From JALYNX01 sp035292685 (GTDB lineage: Bacteria; Actinomycetota; Acidimicrobiia; Spongiisociales; ZC4RG35), in NCBI GenBank assembly GCA_035292685.1, contig DATDPP010000022.1, positions 5,060-69,059 on the forward strand: 64,000 nucleotides of DNA, given 5' to 3'. Position numbers and translations under genes: made by a program. Under the pieces are notes generated by a model. It saw only the letters and a program-made list of their open reading frames with translations. It was not told the DNA's origin and searched no databases. Below are positions 34,389 through 43,633 of this stretch, piece after piece (within the stretch, counting starts at the first letter, position 1; every line of letters begins with the position of its first letter).

Positions 34389-36167
34389 TTAGTCATCGGA
34401 GTCCACGGTTGGACTCTCGGGCTCGGCCTGACGGGCTCGCGCCTCGGCGCTGAGAGTGACTCCCAGTTCGGCCAGCTGGGTCTCGTCGACCCAGGTCGGA
34501 GCGCCGGTCATCGGATCAACCCCGGTCTGGGTCTTGGGGAACGGGATCACTTCGCGTATCGAAGCCTCTCCCTGCAACACCATCACCAGCCGGTCGATCC
34601 CGAAGGCGAAGCCGGCATGTGGTGGTGTGCCGTAGCGAAGGGCCTCGAGGAACCAACCGAATCTGCGTTCCGCGGTCTCGTTGTCGATCCCTAGGATCTC
34701 GAACACCTGCAGTTGTACCGCCGGGTCGTGAATCCTGACCGAGCCGGAGCCGAGCTCGATCCCGTTGACCACCACGTCGTAGGCCTTCGAGAGCGCCTCC
34801 TGAGGGTGGTCGCGCATCTCGTCCAACGACAGCGGCGAGGTGAACGGGTGATGGGAGAAGGTGAGAATCCCGTCCTCTGCCTCCTCGAACAACGGGAAAT
34901 CCACCACCCACAGGAAGGCGAGGTCGTCGTGACCGACCGGTTTGCCCAGTTCGATTCGCAACCCACCGAGCACCCCAACGCAGGTCCTCCATTTGTCGGC
35001 GGCCAGGAGGAGCACATCACCGGAGTTCGCTTCGAGCGTCTGCTTGATACCCGACATCTCGTCGGGCGAAAGGAACTTGGCAATCGAAGAGCGCAATGAC
35101 CCATCCTCCTCGACGACCATCCACACGAGGCCCTTGGCCCCCAACTCACGGGCTCGCTCGATAATGGCGTCCGCCCTGGACCGGGGCCAGTCCTGGGCCC
35201 CGATGTTGATTCCTCTGATCGTCCCTCCTGAATCGAGTGCTCCCTTGAACACCCCGAACCCGGTGTCGGCGAACAGGGCCGACAGATCCCTGATCTCCAT
35301 CCCGAACCTGGTGTCGGGTTTGTCCGATCCATACCGATCCATGGCCTCGGCCCAAGTGAGGCGGAGGAAGGGGCGGGGCACATCGATGCCCCGCAGCGCC
35401 GCAACCACGGCGACCAGCACGGATTCGATGGCGTCGAGAACCTCGTCACGCCCCCAGAACGACCCCTCCAGGTCGAGTTGGGTGAACTCGAGCTGGCGAT
35501 CTGCCCGGAAGTCCTCGTCCCGGTAGCAACGGGCGATCTGGAAGTAGCGCTCCACACCGGAGATCATCAGGAGCTGCTTGAACAATTGGGGAGACTGGGG
35601 AAGCGCGTAGAACTCCCCGGGGCGGAGCCGGGAGGGAACCAGCAAGTCACGCGCCCCCTCCGGTGTGCTGTTGATCAAAGTCGGGGTCTCCACTTCCAGG
35701 AACCCCTGCTGGTCCAGGGTGCTTCGGATCACCGCCGTCGCCCGGGAGCGGGCCCGCAGGTTGGCCGCCATTCGGGGGCGGCGCAGGTCCAGGTATCGGA
35801 AGCGAAGGCGAACCCGCTCGTCGGTGTCGGTCCGGTCATCGATCATGAAGGGAAGGGTTTCGGCCGGCGAAAGGACGCTGATCGCGTCAGCGCCGATTTC
35901 GACCATCCCTGTGGCCATCTCGGGGTTCTCGGTCCCCTCGGGACGACGTCGGACGACACCGGTCACTGAGACACAGAACTCCATCCGGAGATCGCCAACC
36001 TCGGGATGGGTGGCCGGATCGGCGACGACCTGGATGATGCCCGAGGCGTCCCGAATGTCGAGAAAGGCGATACCCCCATGGTCCCGGCGCCGCTGGACCC
36101 ATCCCGCGACGACCACTCGCTCCCCGATCTCCGAAGGACTGATCGAAATGGCGTGGTGAGTTCTCAT
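34389..36167 (-). CDS. aspS: Aspartyl-tRNA synthetase
   Basis: A bacterial-type class IIb enzyme with an N-terminal OB-fold anticodon domain (VVVAGWVQRRRDHGGIAFLDIRDASG), catalytic core and a GAD insertion domain. Core motifs: FLEVETPTLINSTPEGARDLLVPSR (motif 1), FKQLLMISGVERYFQIARCYRDEDFRADRQLEFTQLD (motif 2), FGIDRLVMVLQGE (motif 3). The ATG at 36167 overlaps the hisS stop as ATGA (592 residues). I cannot tell whether it also charges tRNA-Asn. Confidence 0.96.
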   Translation of the reverse strand: MRTHHAISISPSEIGERVVVAGWVQRRRDHGGIAFLDIRDASGIIQVVADPATHPEVGDLRMEFCVSVTGVVRRRPEGTENPEMATGMVEIGADAISVLSPAETLPFMIDDRTDTDERVRLRFRYLDLRRPRMAANLRARSRATAVIRSTLDQQGFLEVETPTLINSTPEGARDLLVPSRLRPGEFYALPQSPQLFKQLLMISGVERYFQIARCYRDEDFRADRQLEFTQLDLEGSFWGRDEVLDAIESVLVAVVAALRGIDVPRPFLRLTWAEAMDRYGSDKPDTRFGMEIRDLSALFADTGFGVFKGALDSGGTIRGINIGAQDWPRSRADAIIERARELGAKGLVWMVVEEDGSLRSSIAKFLSPDEMSGIKQTLEANSGDVLLLAADKWRTCVGVLGGLRIELGKPVGHDDLAFLWVVDFPLFEEAEDGILTFSHHPFTSPLSLDEMRDHPQEALSKAYDVVVNGIELGSGSVRIHDPAVQLQVFEILGIDNETAERRFGWFLEALRYGTPPHAGFAFGIDRLVMVLQGEASIREVIPFPKTQTGVDPMTGAPTWVDETQLAELGVTLSAEARARQAEPESPTVDSDD

Positions 36168-37381
36168 CCCGTCCGTCCCTTCCACCAGCCTGCCAGATCC
36201 TCGATGGGCAGGCCGGGGCCCACGCCGTCTTCGGTGCGAACTTCTAATGGCTCGCTCAGCGAGCGCAGGACCACTATCACCGGAGCCTGGGAGCGGCTGG
36301 CAGAGCGGAACTGCGCCTTGATCGATCGCCCCTCGCCGTCTAGATCGACCCGGATGCCTTCGCGACGGAGCCGGGAGGCAACGATCAGGGCGTCGGCAGC
36401 AGAAGCCTCGGACACCAAGAAGACATCGACCTCGGGGAGAGGCTCACGCCCGGTGGCGAGGATGATCCGATCGACACCCAAGGCGAAGCCGACCCCGGGC
36501 ACCCGATGGCCCCCCAAGGCCTCGGCCAGCCCGTCGTAGCGCCCACCGCCACCCACCGCGTTCTGCGCCGTCTCCAGATTGGTCGCGAGGTACTCGAAGG
36601 CGGTACGCGTGTAGTAATCCAGACCCCTGACCAGACGGTGGTCTTCGACGAACGGCAACTCGAGTCGGGTCAGGGTGGCTTTCACCTCTTCGAAATGAGC
36701 CGAACAGGCTTCGCACAGACGGTCAGCCATCCTCGGCGCATCCTCCAGCTTGGGGCCGCAGATCTTGCAATCGAGCACCCGGAGCGGGTTGGCGTCAACC
36801 AGTGGCTTCGAGTCGTCACAGAGCTCGTCGTGTCGGGAGCGCAGGAAGGACCGAAGCTCTTCGACGTACCCAGGGCGGCACTCCGCATCACCAAGGGAAT
36901 TGAGCCGAACCTCGAGACCGGGCACACCGACTGCGCCCAGATAGCGATAACCGAGTTCGATCACCTCCACGTCTGAAGCTGGCGCCTCCACATCCAGGTA
37001 CTCGACACCAACCTGCCAGAACTGGCGTCGCCGGCCGGCCTGGGGCTGCTCGTATCGGAACATCGGGCCCGAATAGGCCCCCTTCCATGCCCCACGCGCG
37101 CCAGAATCGAGGTATGCCCTGACCACCCCGGCTGTGCCCTCCGGCCGGAGGGTGACCGATCGGCCACCCCGGTCGGTGAAGGTGTACATCTGCTTGGTGA
37201 CGACCTCGTTGGATTCCCCCACCCCACGCGAAAAGAGCTCGGTTGCCTCGAAGATCGGGTTCATCACCAGCGGATAGCCGAAGCGGGCCGACCAATCCTC
37301 CCATTCACCCAGGACCGAACGCCACACCGAGGATCGGGGCGCGCCAATGTCGTCGGTGCCCTTGGGCGGTTGGAACCTCAT
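36164..37381 (-). CDS. hisS: Histidyl-tRNA synthetase
   Basis: A class II synthetase of 405 residues. Motif 1 surrounds FEATELFSRGVGE, motif 2 RPEGTAGVVRAYLD with RYEQPQAGRRRQFWQVGVE, the His-specific LVRGLDYYTRTAFEY, and motif 3 VGFALGVDRI. Between them a four-cysteine insert (CKICGPKLEDAPRMADRLCEAC) probably binds zinc. It begins the aspS-rarA-alaS run, and its upstream 135 bases mark the left edge of the accessory island. In related actinobacteria the gene preceding hisS is the MBL hydrolase now found at 59 kb. Confidence 0.95.
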   Translation of the reverse strand: MRFQPPKGTDDIGAPRSSVWRSVLGEWEDWSARFGYPLVMNPIFEATELFSRGVGESNEVVTKQMYTFTDRGGRSVTLRPEGTAGVVRAYLDSGARGAWKGAYSGPMFRYEQPQAGRRRQFWQVGVEYLDVEAPASDVEVIELGYRYLGAVGVPGLEVRLNSLGDAECRPGYVEELRSFLRSRHDELCDDSKPLVDANPLRVLDCKICGPKLEDAPRMADRLCEACSAHFEEVKATLTRLELPFVEDHRLVRGLDYYTRTAFEYLATNLETAQNAVGGGGRYDGLAEALGGHRVPGVGFALGVDRIILATGREPLPEVDVFLVSEASAADALIVASRLRREGIRVDLDGEGRSIKAQFRSASRSQAPVIVVLRSLSEPLEVRTEDGVGPGLPIEDLAGWWKGRTG

Positions 37382-37460
37382 GAAACCGGGAGGTTAGGGC
37401 GGCTGGCTTCAGGCGCGGCGGAAGCCTGCTCTGACGCTCACACACGTCGAGTCATGAACC

Positions 37461-37520
37461 CTACGGGTGGGTGTGGGATAGCGCACGGCGACCGGTTGAC
37501 GAACCCGCGGCGTTGGTCAT
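37461..37520 (-). pseudogene. Possible remnant of a gene cut off after 19 codons
   Basis: An ATG overlaps the pyrB-like stop as ATGA and is preceded by GAGGAGG about four bases away, the arrangement expected for a coupled downstream gene. However, the frame (MTNAAGSSTGRRALSHTHP) stops after 19 codons and no homologous continuation is visible before hisS. It may be a tiny leader-like peptide or the stump left when the island's left end was formed. Hairpin GGCTTC/GAAGCC at 37405-37426 lies beyond it. Low confidence. Confidence 0.35.
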
Positions 37521-38452
37521 GAAACCTCCTCTGCAACTCCCATGACATGCGCGAAGAGCGCCATTCGCACCGGGATGCCGTTATCGGTTTGGCGGAAGAT
37601 GGCGAGACGTGGGTCTGAGTCGAGATCCTCGCTGAGTTCGCATACGGGAGCATTGCTGTCGCGCGGGAGTGGATGCATGATGACAACCTCGTCTCGACAC
37701 CAGGAGTCGACCCGCTTCAGGTTCAGCACGTAGTCGGCCGAGACGGACGCCCTTTCGGATTCGGGCATCCGCTCCTTCTGAAGGCGGGTCATATACACAA
37801 CGTCGGCGTCGGCCAGGCCTTCCGGCATCGCGGAGTGTCGTGTCAGCTTCATGCCTCGAGCAGTCATCTCGGTTTCGAGTTCGTCAGGCAATTGGAGGCT
37901 GTCGGGCGCCACAAGTCGCGCCGTGATTCCCTCGAAATTGGAAAGTGCCCTGATCAGTGAATGCACGGTTCGGCCGTAACGAAGGTCGCCAACAAACGCC
38001 ACGACTACCTGGTCAAGCCGTCCTATCTCTTTCTGGATCGTGTAGACGTCCAGCAACGCTTGCGTCGGGTGCTCGCCCGGTCCGTCCCCTCCATTGATCA
38101 CGGGTACGACCGATGCCGCAGCGAACTCAGCTGCCGAGCCACGTTCTGGATGCCGGATCACGATCACATCGACATATCCCGAGATGACGCGTGCCGTGTC
38201 GCGGAGGGATTCCCCCTTCGCCATCGACGAGAAGGACATACCTGTCGTGTCGAGGACAGAGCCCCCAAGGCGCTGGAACGCCGCTCCGAAGCTAAGTCGC
38301 GTGCGGGTGCTCGGCTCGAAAAAGAGATTGCCAAGAAGAGCCCCCTCCAACACAGTTATCTTCTCGCGCCGTGCGGTGGCACTCTCCATGCGTCGTGCGG
38401 TAGCGAAGAGATCGAGGAGACCGTCCCGGTCAAACTGAGACGCCGTGATCAC
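37517..38452 (-). CDS. pyrB: Aspartate carbamoyltransferase-like protein
   Basis: Transfers the carbamoyl group of carbamoyl phosphate to aspartate, or to another amine if specialised. The carbamoyl-phosphate site FFEPSTRTRLSF, the KGESLRDT loop, HPTQALLD, GDLRYGRTVHSL, YMTRLQKER and HPLPR match E. coli-type ATCase, though the loop after HPLPR is longer (DSNAPVCELSEDLDSD). It is not in the pyrC-pyrD-pyrF block but 49 bases after the DUF2877 gene, in line with DUF1116. It could be the cell's only pyrB relocated, or an acquired enzyme serving the carbamoyl module. The only standard start is GTG at 38452. The coding pattern (DPQRTAGHVITASQF) extends slightly upstream without a start codon. Confidence 0.85.
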   Translation of the reverse strand: MITASQFDRDGLLDLFATARRMESATARREKITVLEGALLGNLFFEPSTRTRLSFGAAFQRLGGSVLDTTGMSFSSMAKGESLRDTARVISGYVDVIVIRHPERGSAAEFAAASVVPVINGGDGPGEHPTQALLDVYTIQKEIGRLDQVVVAFVGDLRYGRTVHSLIRALSNFEGITARLVAPDSLQLPDELETEMTARGMKLTRHSAMPEGLADADVVYMTRLQKERMPESERASVSADYVLNLKRVDSWCRDEVVIMHPLPRDSNAPVCELSEDLDSDPRLAIFRQTDNGIPVRMALFAHVMGVAEEVS

Positions 38453-38501
38453 GTGGCCGGCCGTGCGTTGTGGATCCTGCAGTGTTGGCGTGGTTGATTT
38501 C

Positions 38502-39377
38502 CTACTGCTCGAACAGCGACGGTGACGATAGCAAGGGATGAAATGATCGAGGTCGCCGAGCTCTCAGCTCACGGGGTGTCTGCAGCCCGGCCCACATCCC
38601 GAAGGCGATGTCGGCGCCCGACGTTCCGCCAACAGCGGCAAGCTCCGCACATGCCGCCCGACAAGCCGCAGCTTCGCCCGCGGCCCCGGCCATCAGCACG
38701 TCATGAACCGGGGCAATCGCCTGACCGGCGGCAGCGCATCGCAGGAATGCGAGGCTGATCAGACTGGTTCTGCGGGCGGTCTCCGGATCGATGGACCATT
38801 CTCCAGGCCCGAGCCGACCGCTGGCGATCGCGGTCACGAGGAGACCGGCGAGTGCATCATCTCCTGCCGGCGTGAACCCAGGCCCGAGCCCGATGATGGA
38901 CCAGGCGATCACGTCGAGGTCCCCCTGCTGGAGCCATTGCAGGCCCTCCTTCGCCGGCCGCGAATATGGCGCCCCGGCAAGCGCCGACTGGCCAGCCACC
39001 GGGGCGAGCGCGGTCATGATCATCGCTCGCTGAGCGCTCAGCTGCTGCGGCTCGGGAAGCACTCCTGCCCAGACGTCGGCTGACGTGAGGGTGACCGACG
39101 GCGGACCGAGTCCGAGGTGGCCCTCTTCGAAGTTGAGGACAGCTCCATCCTTCGCTTGGACGCGGTCAGCGTCGACGGTCACATACAGGGGCCCTGGTGG
39201 CACCTGCCGAGAGGTGACGACGATTATCTCTGAGCCGTGCGAGAGATAGGCCGCCTTTTCGAACGACGCCACAACCTTCCAGGGGCCGGGTGACGTTCGC
39301 AGCGCGGATTCGGTGAAGGCACCGATCGTCAAGGCGGTCAGTGGCACCGCACTACCGATTTCCTTGCATTCGCGCAT
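38502..39377 (-). CDS. allH: DUF2877 protein, AllH-like carbamoyltransferase subunit
   Basis: The DUF2877 family includes E. coli AllH (YlbF), one of three subunits of oxamate carbamoyltransferase. Typical segments are YLSHGSEIIVVTSRQVPPGPLYV, the glycine-rich IIGLGPGFTPAGDDALAGLLV and HDVLMAGAAGEAAACRAACAEL. The ATG at 39377 (MRECKEIGSAVPLTALTIG) is preferred over a start 162 bases further upstream, and it overlaps allG by 26 bases, giving 291 residues. The substrate here is unknown. Together with DUF1116, FdrA and carbamate kinase it suggests release of carbamoyl phosphate from a carbamoylated compound. Confidence 0.85.
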   Translation of the reverse strand: MRECKEIGSAVPLTALTIGAFTESALRTSPGPWKVVASFEKAAYLSHGSEIIVVTSRQVPPGPLYVTVDADRVQAKDGAVLNFEEGHLGLGPPSVTLTSADVWAGVLPEPQQLSAQRAMIMTALAPVAGQSALAGAPYSRPAKEGLQWLQQGDLDVIAWSIIGLGPGFTPAGDDALAGLLVTAIASGRLGPGEWSIDPETARRTSLISLAFLRCAAAGQAIAPVHDVLMAGAAGEAAACRAACAELAAVGGTSGADIAFGMWAGLQTPRELRARRPRSFHPLLSSPSLFEQ

Positions 39378-40788
39378 CGAGGGCGAGCAGTGCCTCTCGA
39401 AATACGTCGATCGGGGCGACGGCAACTCCGGCTCCAACCTGGCCGATTCCGTCTGTCTTGTGAAGGATGCCGGTGTTGATCGAAGGAGTGATCTGAAGAT
39501 CGACGACCTTTCGGATGTCGATACCCACCGGGGTTCCAACGTAGTTGAGTGTCGGAATAGTGAAGCGACTGCTTCTACCGACCGAGATGTGGGACATTTG
39601 CTCGGTCACGGCTCCGGCGTCGGCCATCTTGCCGCCCACAAATGCCGCGACCGCTGGGGCTCCGGCTGCTGCCGGCCCTCCGAGGCCGATGAGCTCGAGC
39701 ACTGCGCTGTCGCCTATGTCGAGGGCGCTGGTCTCGGGCCCGAATCCGGAGTAATACATTGCGTGTTGAACCGGAGGTGCCGGCGCGATGAACCAACCAT
39801 CGCCGGCGCCGGCGACCCGAATTCCGAACGTTGTCCCGTTGCGGGCCATGGCAGTGACAACGCTCGAGTCGGGTACCTCCGCTGCCCAGGTCGTCGTTGC
39901 CTTGGCGGCCGCCATGGCGATATTGAGGAAGAACAAATGATTCGCGGTCCAGAACCGAGCGAATTCCGTCAAATGGCTGGCAGACGTATCGACGAGGTCG
40001 CCAAAGAGATGGCGTAGCAACAAGTTGCCAGTGGCCTGGGTTCGCATATGGAGGTCGTCACCCATGTGGAGGCCCTGGCTCGCCATAGCAAAGACATCAA
40101 TCGGGCCAGCCGACGAGATCGCAGAGCTGAGTATCGGCCCGGCGACCTGCGCCAACCACACCAGACGTTCCACAGCCTCCTTCTCGTCGACACCAAGCCA
40201 CGCCGTCTTGCCCGGTCCCTGATTGATCGGCGAGTAAGCCAGGTAGTCATCGAATCCGACCACGAAGACCGGGGCGGTAGGCCCGATCGCCGTGGCCATG
40301 GGGACAACCGTGGCATGGTGATTGGCCGAGTCGAGCGTGACTCTGCCCGACGCAACGAGCTTCTCGGCCTCGTCCCGGTCGCGGGCCCAACCCTCCGCCA
40401 TCACCGTCGCCCGGACCGACCGGCGGAGCGGATCACAGAACTCTGGCCAGGCGAGAGGAGGACCCGAATGGAGGATCGTACGATCAGTCATCTGCGGGAC
40501 GACATCTAACGTCGTTGCCACGCCGGTGAGCCTTGGTGACCCAGTATCAAGCCGTCGGAGGACTTCGGCGTTCGCGGCGTCGATCCGCGCCGCATGCCGT
40601 CCCATCAGTCGCTCGAGCGCCTCGATGATCTGCTCGTCGCCGGCTGCGGGTATCCGCCAATCGACCGTCACCACGTCACCTCCCTGGCGGCGGATCGAGT
40701 CGGCCAACAATTCGAGGCCGACGTTGACGACCCGGACATTGCGAGGAAGACGAGGCGCTTGCGACCCGGACATAAACTGCTCACTCAT
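39352..40788 (-). CDS. allG: DUF1116 protein, AllG-like carbamoyltransferase subunit
   Basis: A DUF1116/YlbE family member of 478 residues, equivalent to AllG of the AllFGH oxamate carbamoyltransferase. The N-terminal part (VRVVNVGLELLADSIRRQGGDVVTVDWRIPA) and the central DLHMRTQATGNLLLRHL and IAMAAAKATTTWAAEVPDSSVVTAMARNGTTFGIRV are typical. The start at 40788 has a good GAGGAG 9 bases upstream, lying inside the divergent osmC-like gene. The two start codons share the bases of CATG at 40786-40789. It is cotranscribed with allH and the pyrB-like gene, while its partner fdrA lies 11 kb away on the other strand. Confidence 0.87.
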   Translation of the reverse strand: MSEQFMSGSQAPRLPRNVRVVNVGLELLADSIRRQGGDVVTVDWRIPAAGDEQIIEALERLMGRHAARIDAANAEVLRRLDTGSPRLTGVATTLDVVPQMTDRTILHSGPPLAWPEFCDPLRRSVRATVMAEGWARDRDEAEKLVASGRVTLDSANHHATVVPMATAIGPTAPVFVVGFDDYLAYSPINQGPGKTAWLGVDEKEAVERLVWLAQVAGPILSSAISSAGPIDVFAMASQGLHMGDDLHMRTQATGNLLLRHLFGDLVDTSASHLTEFARFWTANHLFFLNIAMAAAKATTTWAAEVPDSSVVTAMARNGTTFGIRVAGAGDGWFIAPAPPVQHAMYYSGFGPETSALDIGDSAVLELIGLGGPAAAGAPAVAAFVGGKMADAGAVTEQMSHISVGRSSRFTIPTLNYVGTPVGIDIRKVVDLQITPSINTGILHKTDGIGQVGAGVAVAPIDVFREALLALDARMQGNR

Positions 40789-41164
40789 GAGAAGTGTCTC
40801 CTCACGCTGGGACGGTGGGTATCGGTGTCACATACAGGTCCGACAGTTCGAGCTGGTGGTTGATGAACCCGGCGAAGAGGGTGGTGACGACACCGGGCCT
40901 CGGCCAACGGAGATGTTGCTGACGGCGGTCGCATCGTGTTTCACAATCGCGATCGCGTATATGGCCAAGAAACACGGCAAACCCCTCACCGATCTCGAAG
41001 TGGAGGCGTTCGGTGAATTCGACGGTCTCCGATTCGCTCGGATATCGGTTGTTGCATCGTCCGGAATTCCGTCTGCAGACCTGCAGTGGCTGGCAGATCG
41101 GGCATCCCGAGTGTGTTACGTGTCGAACTCGCTTGGTTGCGCCTTCGAGTACTCGGTTGCATGA
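40787..41164 (+). CDS. OsmC-family protein
   Basis: OsmC/Ohr proteins are dimeric thiol peroxidases or related redox proteins. The family start VSSRWDGGYRC, the DEPGEEGGDDTGPRPTEMLLTAVASC segment with the first conserved cysteine, and VCYVSNSLGCAFEYSV with the second are seen in 125 residues. The ATG at 40787 has no clear Shine-Dalgarno. It overlaps the start of the divergent DUF1116 gene. It ends one base before the stop of the convergent lyase gene. A role against peroxide or thiol stress in the island is plausible. Confidence 0.82.
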   Translation: MRSVSSRWDGGYRCHIQVRQFELVVDEPGEEGGDDTGPRPTEMLLTAVASCFTIAIAYMAKKHGKPLTDLEVEAFGEFDGLRFARISVVASSGIPSADLQWLADRASRVCYVSNSLGCAFEYSVA

Positions 41165-41165
41165 G

Positions 41166-42668
41166 TCAGGCGACACCTGCAGCCTCCTTCGTGCGCTGCA
41201 GAACCTGGTTCTCGGCATGGTCGTATTCGGCCAGGGTGCTCTCAGCCTCGACTCGGGCGGCCCGTGCGGATTCGGCGAGTTCGGCGGCCATCCCAACCAC
41301 CACGCCCGGTGACGCGCCCCCCTGCGCCCGGCGTGTCTGGACAATTTTTCGAGGGTCGAGCACCTCGGTCAGGTCGACGTCACGCATCCCGATTGGGGCA
41401 TTGAGCAGCTCGACCGCAGCTTCATCGATGTCGCCACCGGTGATGTCCAAGCCACGCCGTCCCTCTCGGCTCACGCGTCGCACGGTGTTGCCAACCACGC
41501 GATAGGCCGTCCGGTAGTCGATGCCGGCCTCGAGCATGACGTACTCGGCGAGATCGGTGGATTGCGAGAACCCTCGATCGAGTTGCTCTTGCAGTCGCTC
41601 ACGATTCACTGAGACCGTTGAGATCACACCGGTCATGAGATCGATGCTGCGACGGGCGAGGTCCATCGCTCTTGGCACTTCGCCGTAGGCGTAGATGTAG
41701 TTGTCACCTCTGGCCGAGGGTGTCTTGATCACGGATAGGAAGCCCGAAAGACGCCCGATCAGGACACCAGACGCGCCCCGCACGATCGACAGCGCGTACG
41801 GGTTGCGCTTCTGTGGCATCAGAACGCTGGAGCGGGTGTAGGGGCCAGCCAGCTCGACGTAATCAAACTCCGGGCTGCTCCAGATCTCGAGATCCTCGGC
41901 AAGTTTGCTCGCGTTCGATACGAGGCTGGTCGTGATAGACAGCAGTGAGACCAGGACATCGGTCTGCCACATGGCGTCGCGGGTGTGCTCGATGATGCCG
42001 AGAAACCCCAGAGACCCGGCCAGCAGGCGGCGGTCGTCGAGCAGTCTGGTGCCGTTGACGCACCCGGCACCGCCCGGGCTCAGATTCACCGACCGGAGCT
42101 CGGAAAGCAACCGGCGAACGTCTCGAAGCGCCGGGGCGCCAAAGCCAAGGAGGTAGTGGCCAAACGTCGACGGCTGCGCATGCTGGAGATAGGTCTGATC
42201 CGCCATGTAGCTCTCGGCGTGGTCGGTAGCGACGGATGCGATCGACTCGACGAACCTCGCACCGGCAACGCCGAGCTCGGCGCACATCCGACGCAGCACG
42301 AGCCGCATCGCAACCCGCGCCGCCTCGCGTCGAGGGCGGCCGGCGTGCAACCAGCCCGAAGCATCTCCAATGGCCTCCGAGAAGTGCTTCTCGCGACAGT
42401 TGTAGGTCTCCCCGAAAGCCGGGTCGTACGGGAAGTCTTCCGGCGGTGTTTCATGTGCTTCTAACAGCACTCGCGCCAGGTCACGGATCGCATCCTGGGG
42501 CACGAGCCCCCTGGCTTCGAGATCGAGCACATGCGCCATGTCGGCCAGGTTCAAGCCGTGGTGAAGATAAGGAGCATCGGCGATTTCTGTGGCGAAACCG
42601 GCGTCGATGAGGACCTGTGCAGGTGCGAGATCCGAAGGCCCGGCGAGCCGCTGCTGGTTGTCGGTCAT
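41166..42668 (-). CDS. Aspartase/fumarase-superfamily lyase (argininosuccinate-lyase-like)
   Basis: A 500-residue member of the fumarase/aspartase superfamily, closest in pattern to argininosuccinate lyases: TYLQHAQPSTFGHYLLGF, LSPGGAGCVNGTRL and the mobile catalytic loop SSVLMPQKRNPYALSIVRG with its serine. It is the last gene of a five-gene operon with phosphosulfolactate synthase, a second superfamily member and a D-cysteine-desulfhydrase-like enzyme. In bacterial coenzyme M synthesis, superfamily members perform phosphate elimination from phosphosulfolactate and a following step. A matching role is inferred here. It is unlikely to be argC-H biosynthesis, as no arginine gene is near. The ATG at 42668 overlaps the PLP gene as ATGA. 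Confidence 0.85.
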   Translation of the reverse strand: MTDNQQRLAGPSDLAPAQVLIDAGFATEIADAPYLHHGLNLADMAHVLDLEARGLVPQDAIRDLARVLLEAHETPPEDFPYDPAFGETYNCREKHFSEAIGDASGWLHAGRPRREAARVAMRLVLRRMCAELGVAGARFVESIASVATDHAESYMADQTYLQHAQPSTFGHYLLGFGAPALRDVRRLLSELRSVNLSPGGAGCVNGTRLLDDRRLLAGSLGFLGIIEHTRDAMWQTDVLVSLLSITTSLVSNASKLAEDLEIWSSPEFDYVELAGPYTRSSVLMPQKRNPYALSIVRGASGVLIGRLSGFLSVIKTPSARGDNYIYAYGEVPRAMDLARRSIDLMTGVISTVSVNRERLQEQLDRGFSQSTDLAEYVMLEAGIDYRTAYRVVGNTVRRVSREGRRGLDITGGDIDEAAVELLNAPIGMRDVDLTEVLDPRKIVQTRRAQGGASPGVVVGMAAELAESARAARVEAESTLAEYDHAENQVLQRTKEAAGVA

Positions 42669-43633
42669 GTGCGATCCTCTCGTGTCAAGGCGTCGAGCGC
42701 AGTTGCTATGCCACCGGTGTGCCAAAAGACCAAGGGCCCTTCCATGCCGGCGGCCGTCAGCTGAATCAGCGCCGCGAAGGCCTTCGCGGTATAGATCGGG
42801 TCGAGTATCAATCCTTCGCTCTCCCGAGCCAGCTCGGATGCTGCGTCAGCCGCGGACCAGTTCTGTCCGTACCCGGGTCCTCGGGCGTCGACCATCGTTA
42901 CCCGATGAGCCGGCGCCGCCGTGCCGAGGAGCCGTGCACACTGCGCCGCGATGGTGTCCACCTGGCTCTCCGCCTCATCACAGTCGCGACTGACCGAAGC
43001 CCCGAACAGTGGCCACGAGATTCCCAACGAAGCCCCTCCGGAGACAATGCCGCCCAGTGTTCCCCCGGATCCGACGCCGACGACGATCGAAGCCATGTCG
43101 ATGCCGGCGTCCCCGAGCTGTGCCGCGATCTCAACCGCGGCGAGGTGGTAACCGACCGCGCCAACCGCCGTTGCTCCGCCTCGTGGTATCCCGTATACGC
43201 GATGCCCGTCGGACCTGAGGCGGGCGGCTCGTTGCTCAGCGAAAGCATCTACCGAAGATCGGTCGTCGTCACCAGTGAACCAACTGATGGCGCCGCTCCC
43301 CTCGGCGAGTGCCAGATTGGCAGGCGCCCTCTTTGGTCGGCTCCCGTAAAGGACCAGCTCACACGCCAGGCCCGCAACGCGCGATGCGTCCGCAGCTGCC
43401 TGGCAGAGGTTGGATTTCGGGCCTCCCATGACCAGGATCGTGTCGGCATCCTGTGCTAGAGCGTCCCCCATCAGGAACTCGAGTTTTCTGATCTTGTTGC
43501 CACCGAGGCTGAACCCCGTGAGGTCGTCGCGCTTGATGAACAGCTCCTCGATCCCAAGCCTCACGCCGAGTCGCGTCGCCCGTTGCAGCGGTGTCGGCAA
43601 AGAGGCGAGCGCCATCCTCTTCGGCCCACTCAT
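42665..43633 (-). CDS. PLP-dependent D-cysteine desulfhydrase/ACC-deaminase-like enzyme
   Basis: A fold-type II PLP enzyme of 322 residues. The PLP lysine lies in SLGGNKIRKLEFLMGDAL, the substrate loop is MGGPKSNLCQAAADASR and the phosphate-binding glycines are in VVGVGSGGTLGGIVSG. Annotated relatives are D-cysteine desulfhydrases and 1-aminocyclopropane carboxylate deaminases. Between two aspartase/fumarase-superfamily genes and downstream of phosphosulfolactate synthase it resembles XcbE1 of the Xanthobacter coenzyme M pathway, where a PLP enzyme introduces sulfur from cysteine. The start ATG at 43633 overlaps the upstream stop as ATGA. A GTG at 43639 is an alternative. Confidence 0.86.
   Translation of the reverse strand: MSGPKRMALASLPTPLQRATRLGVRLGIEELFIKRDDLTGFSLGGNKIRKLEFLMGDALAQDADTILVMGGPKSNLCQAAADASRVAGLACELVLYGSRPKRAPANLALAEGSGAISWFTGDDDRSSVDAFAEQRAARLRSDGHRVYGIPRGGATAVGAVGYHLAAVEIAAQLGDAGIDMASIVVGVGSGGTLGGIVSGGASLGISWPLFGASVSRDCDEAESQVDTIAAQCARLLGTAAPAHRVTMVDARGPGYGQNWSAADAASELARESEGLILDPIYTAKAFAALIQLTAAGMEGPLVFWHTGGIATALDALTREDRT

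Noticed and set aside
37382..37516. T-box or integrase attachment site before hisS
   Set aside because: The 135 bases lack T-box landmarks, and no matching direct repeat or tRNA fragment was found at the right island edge.
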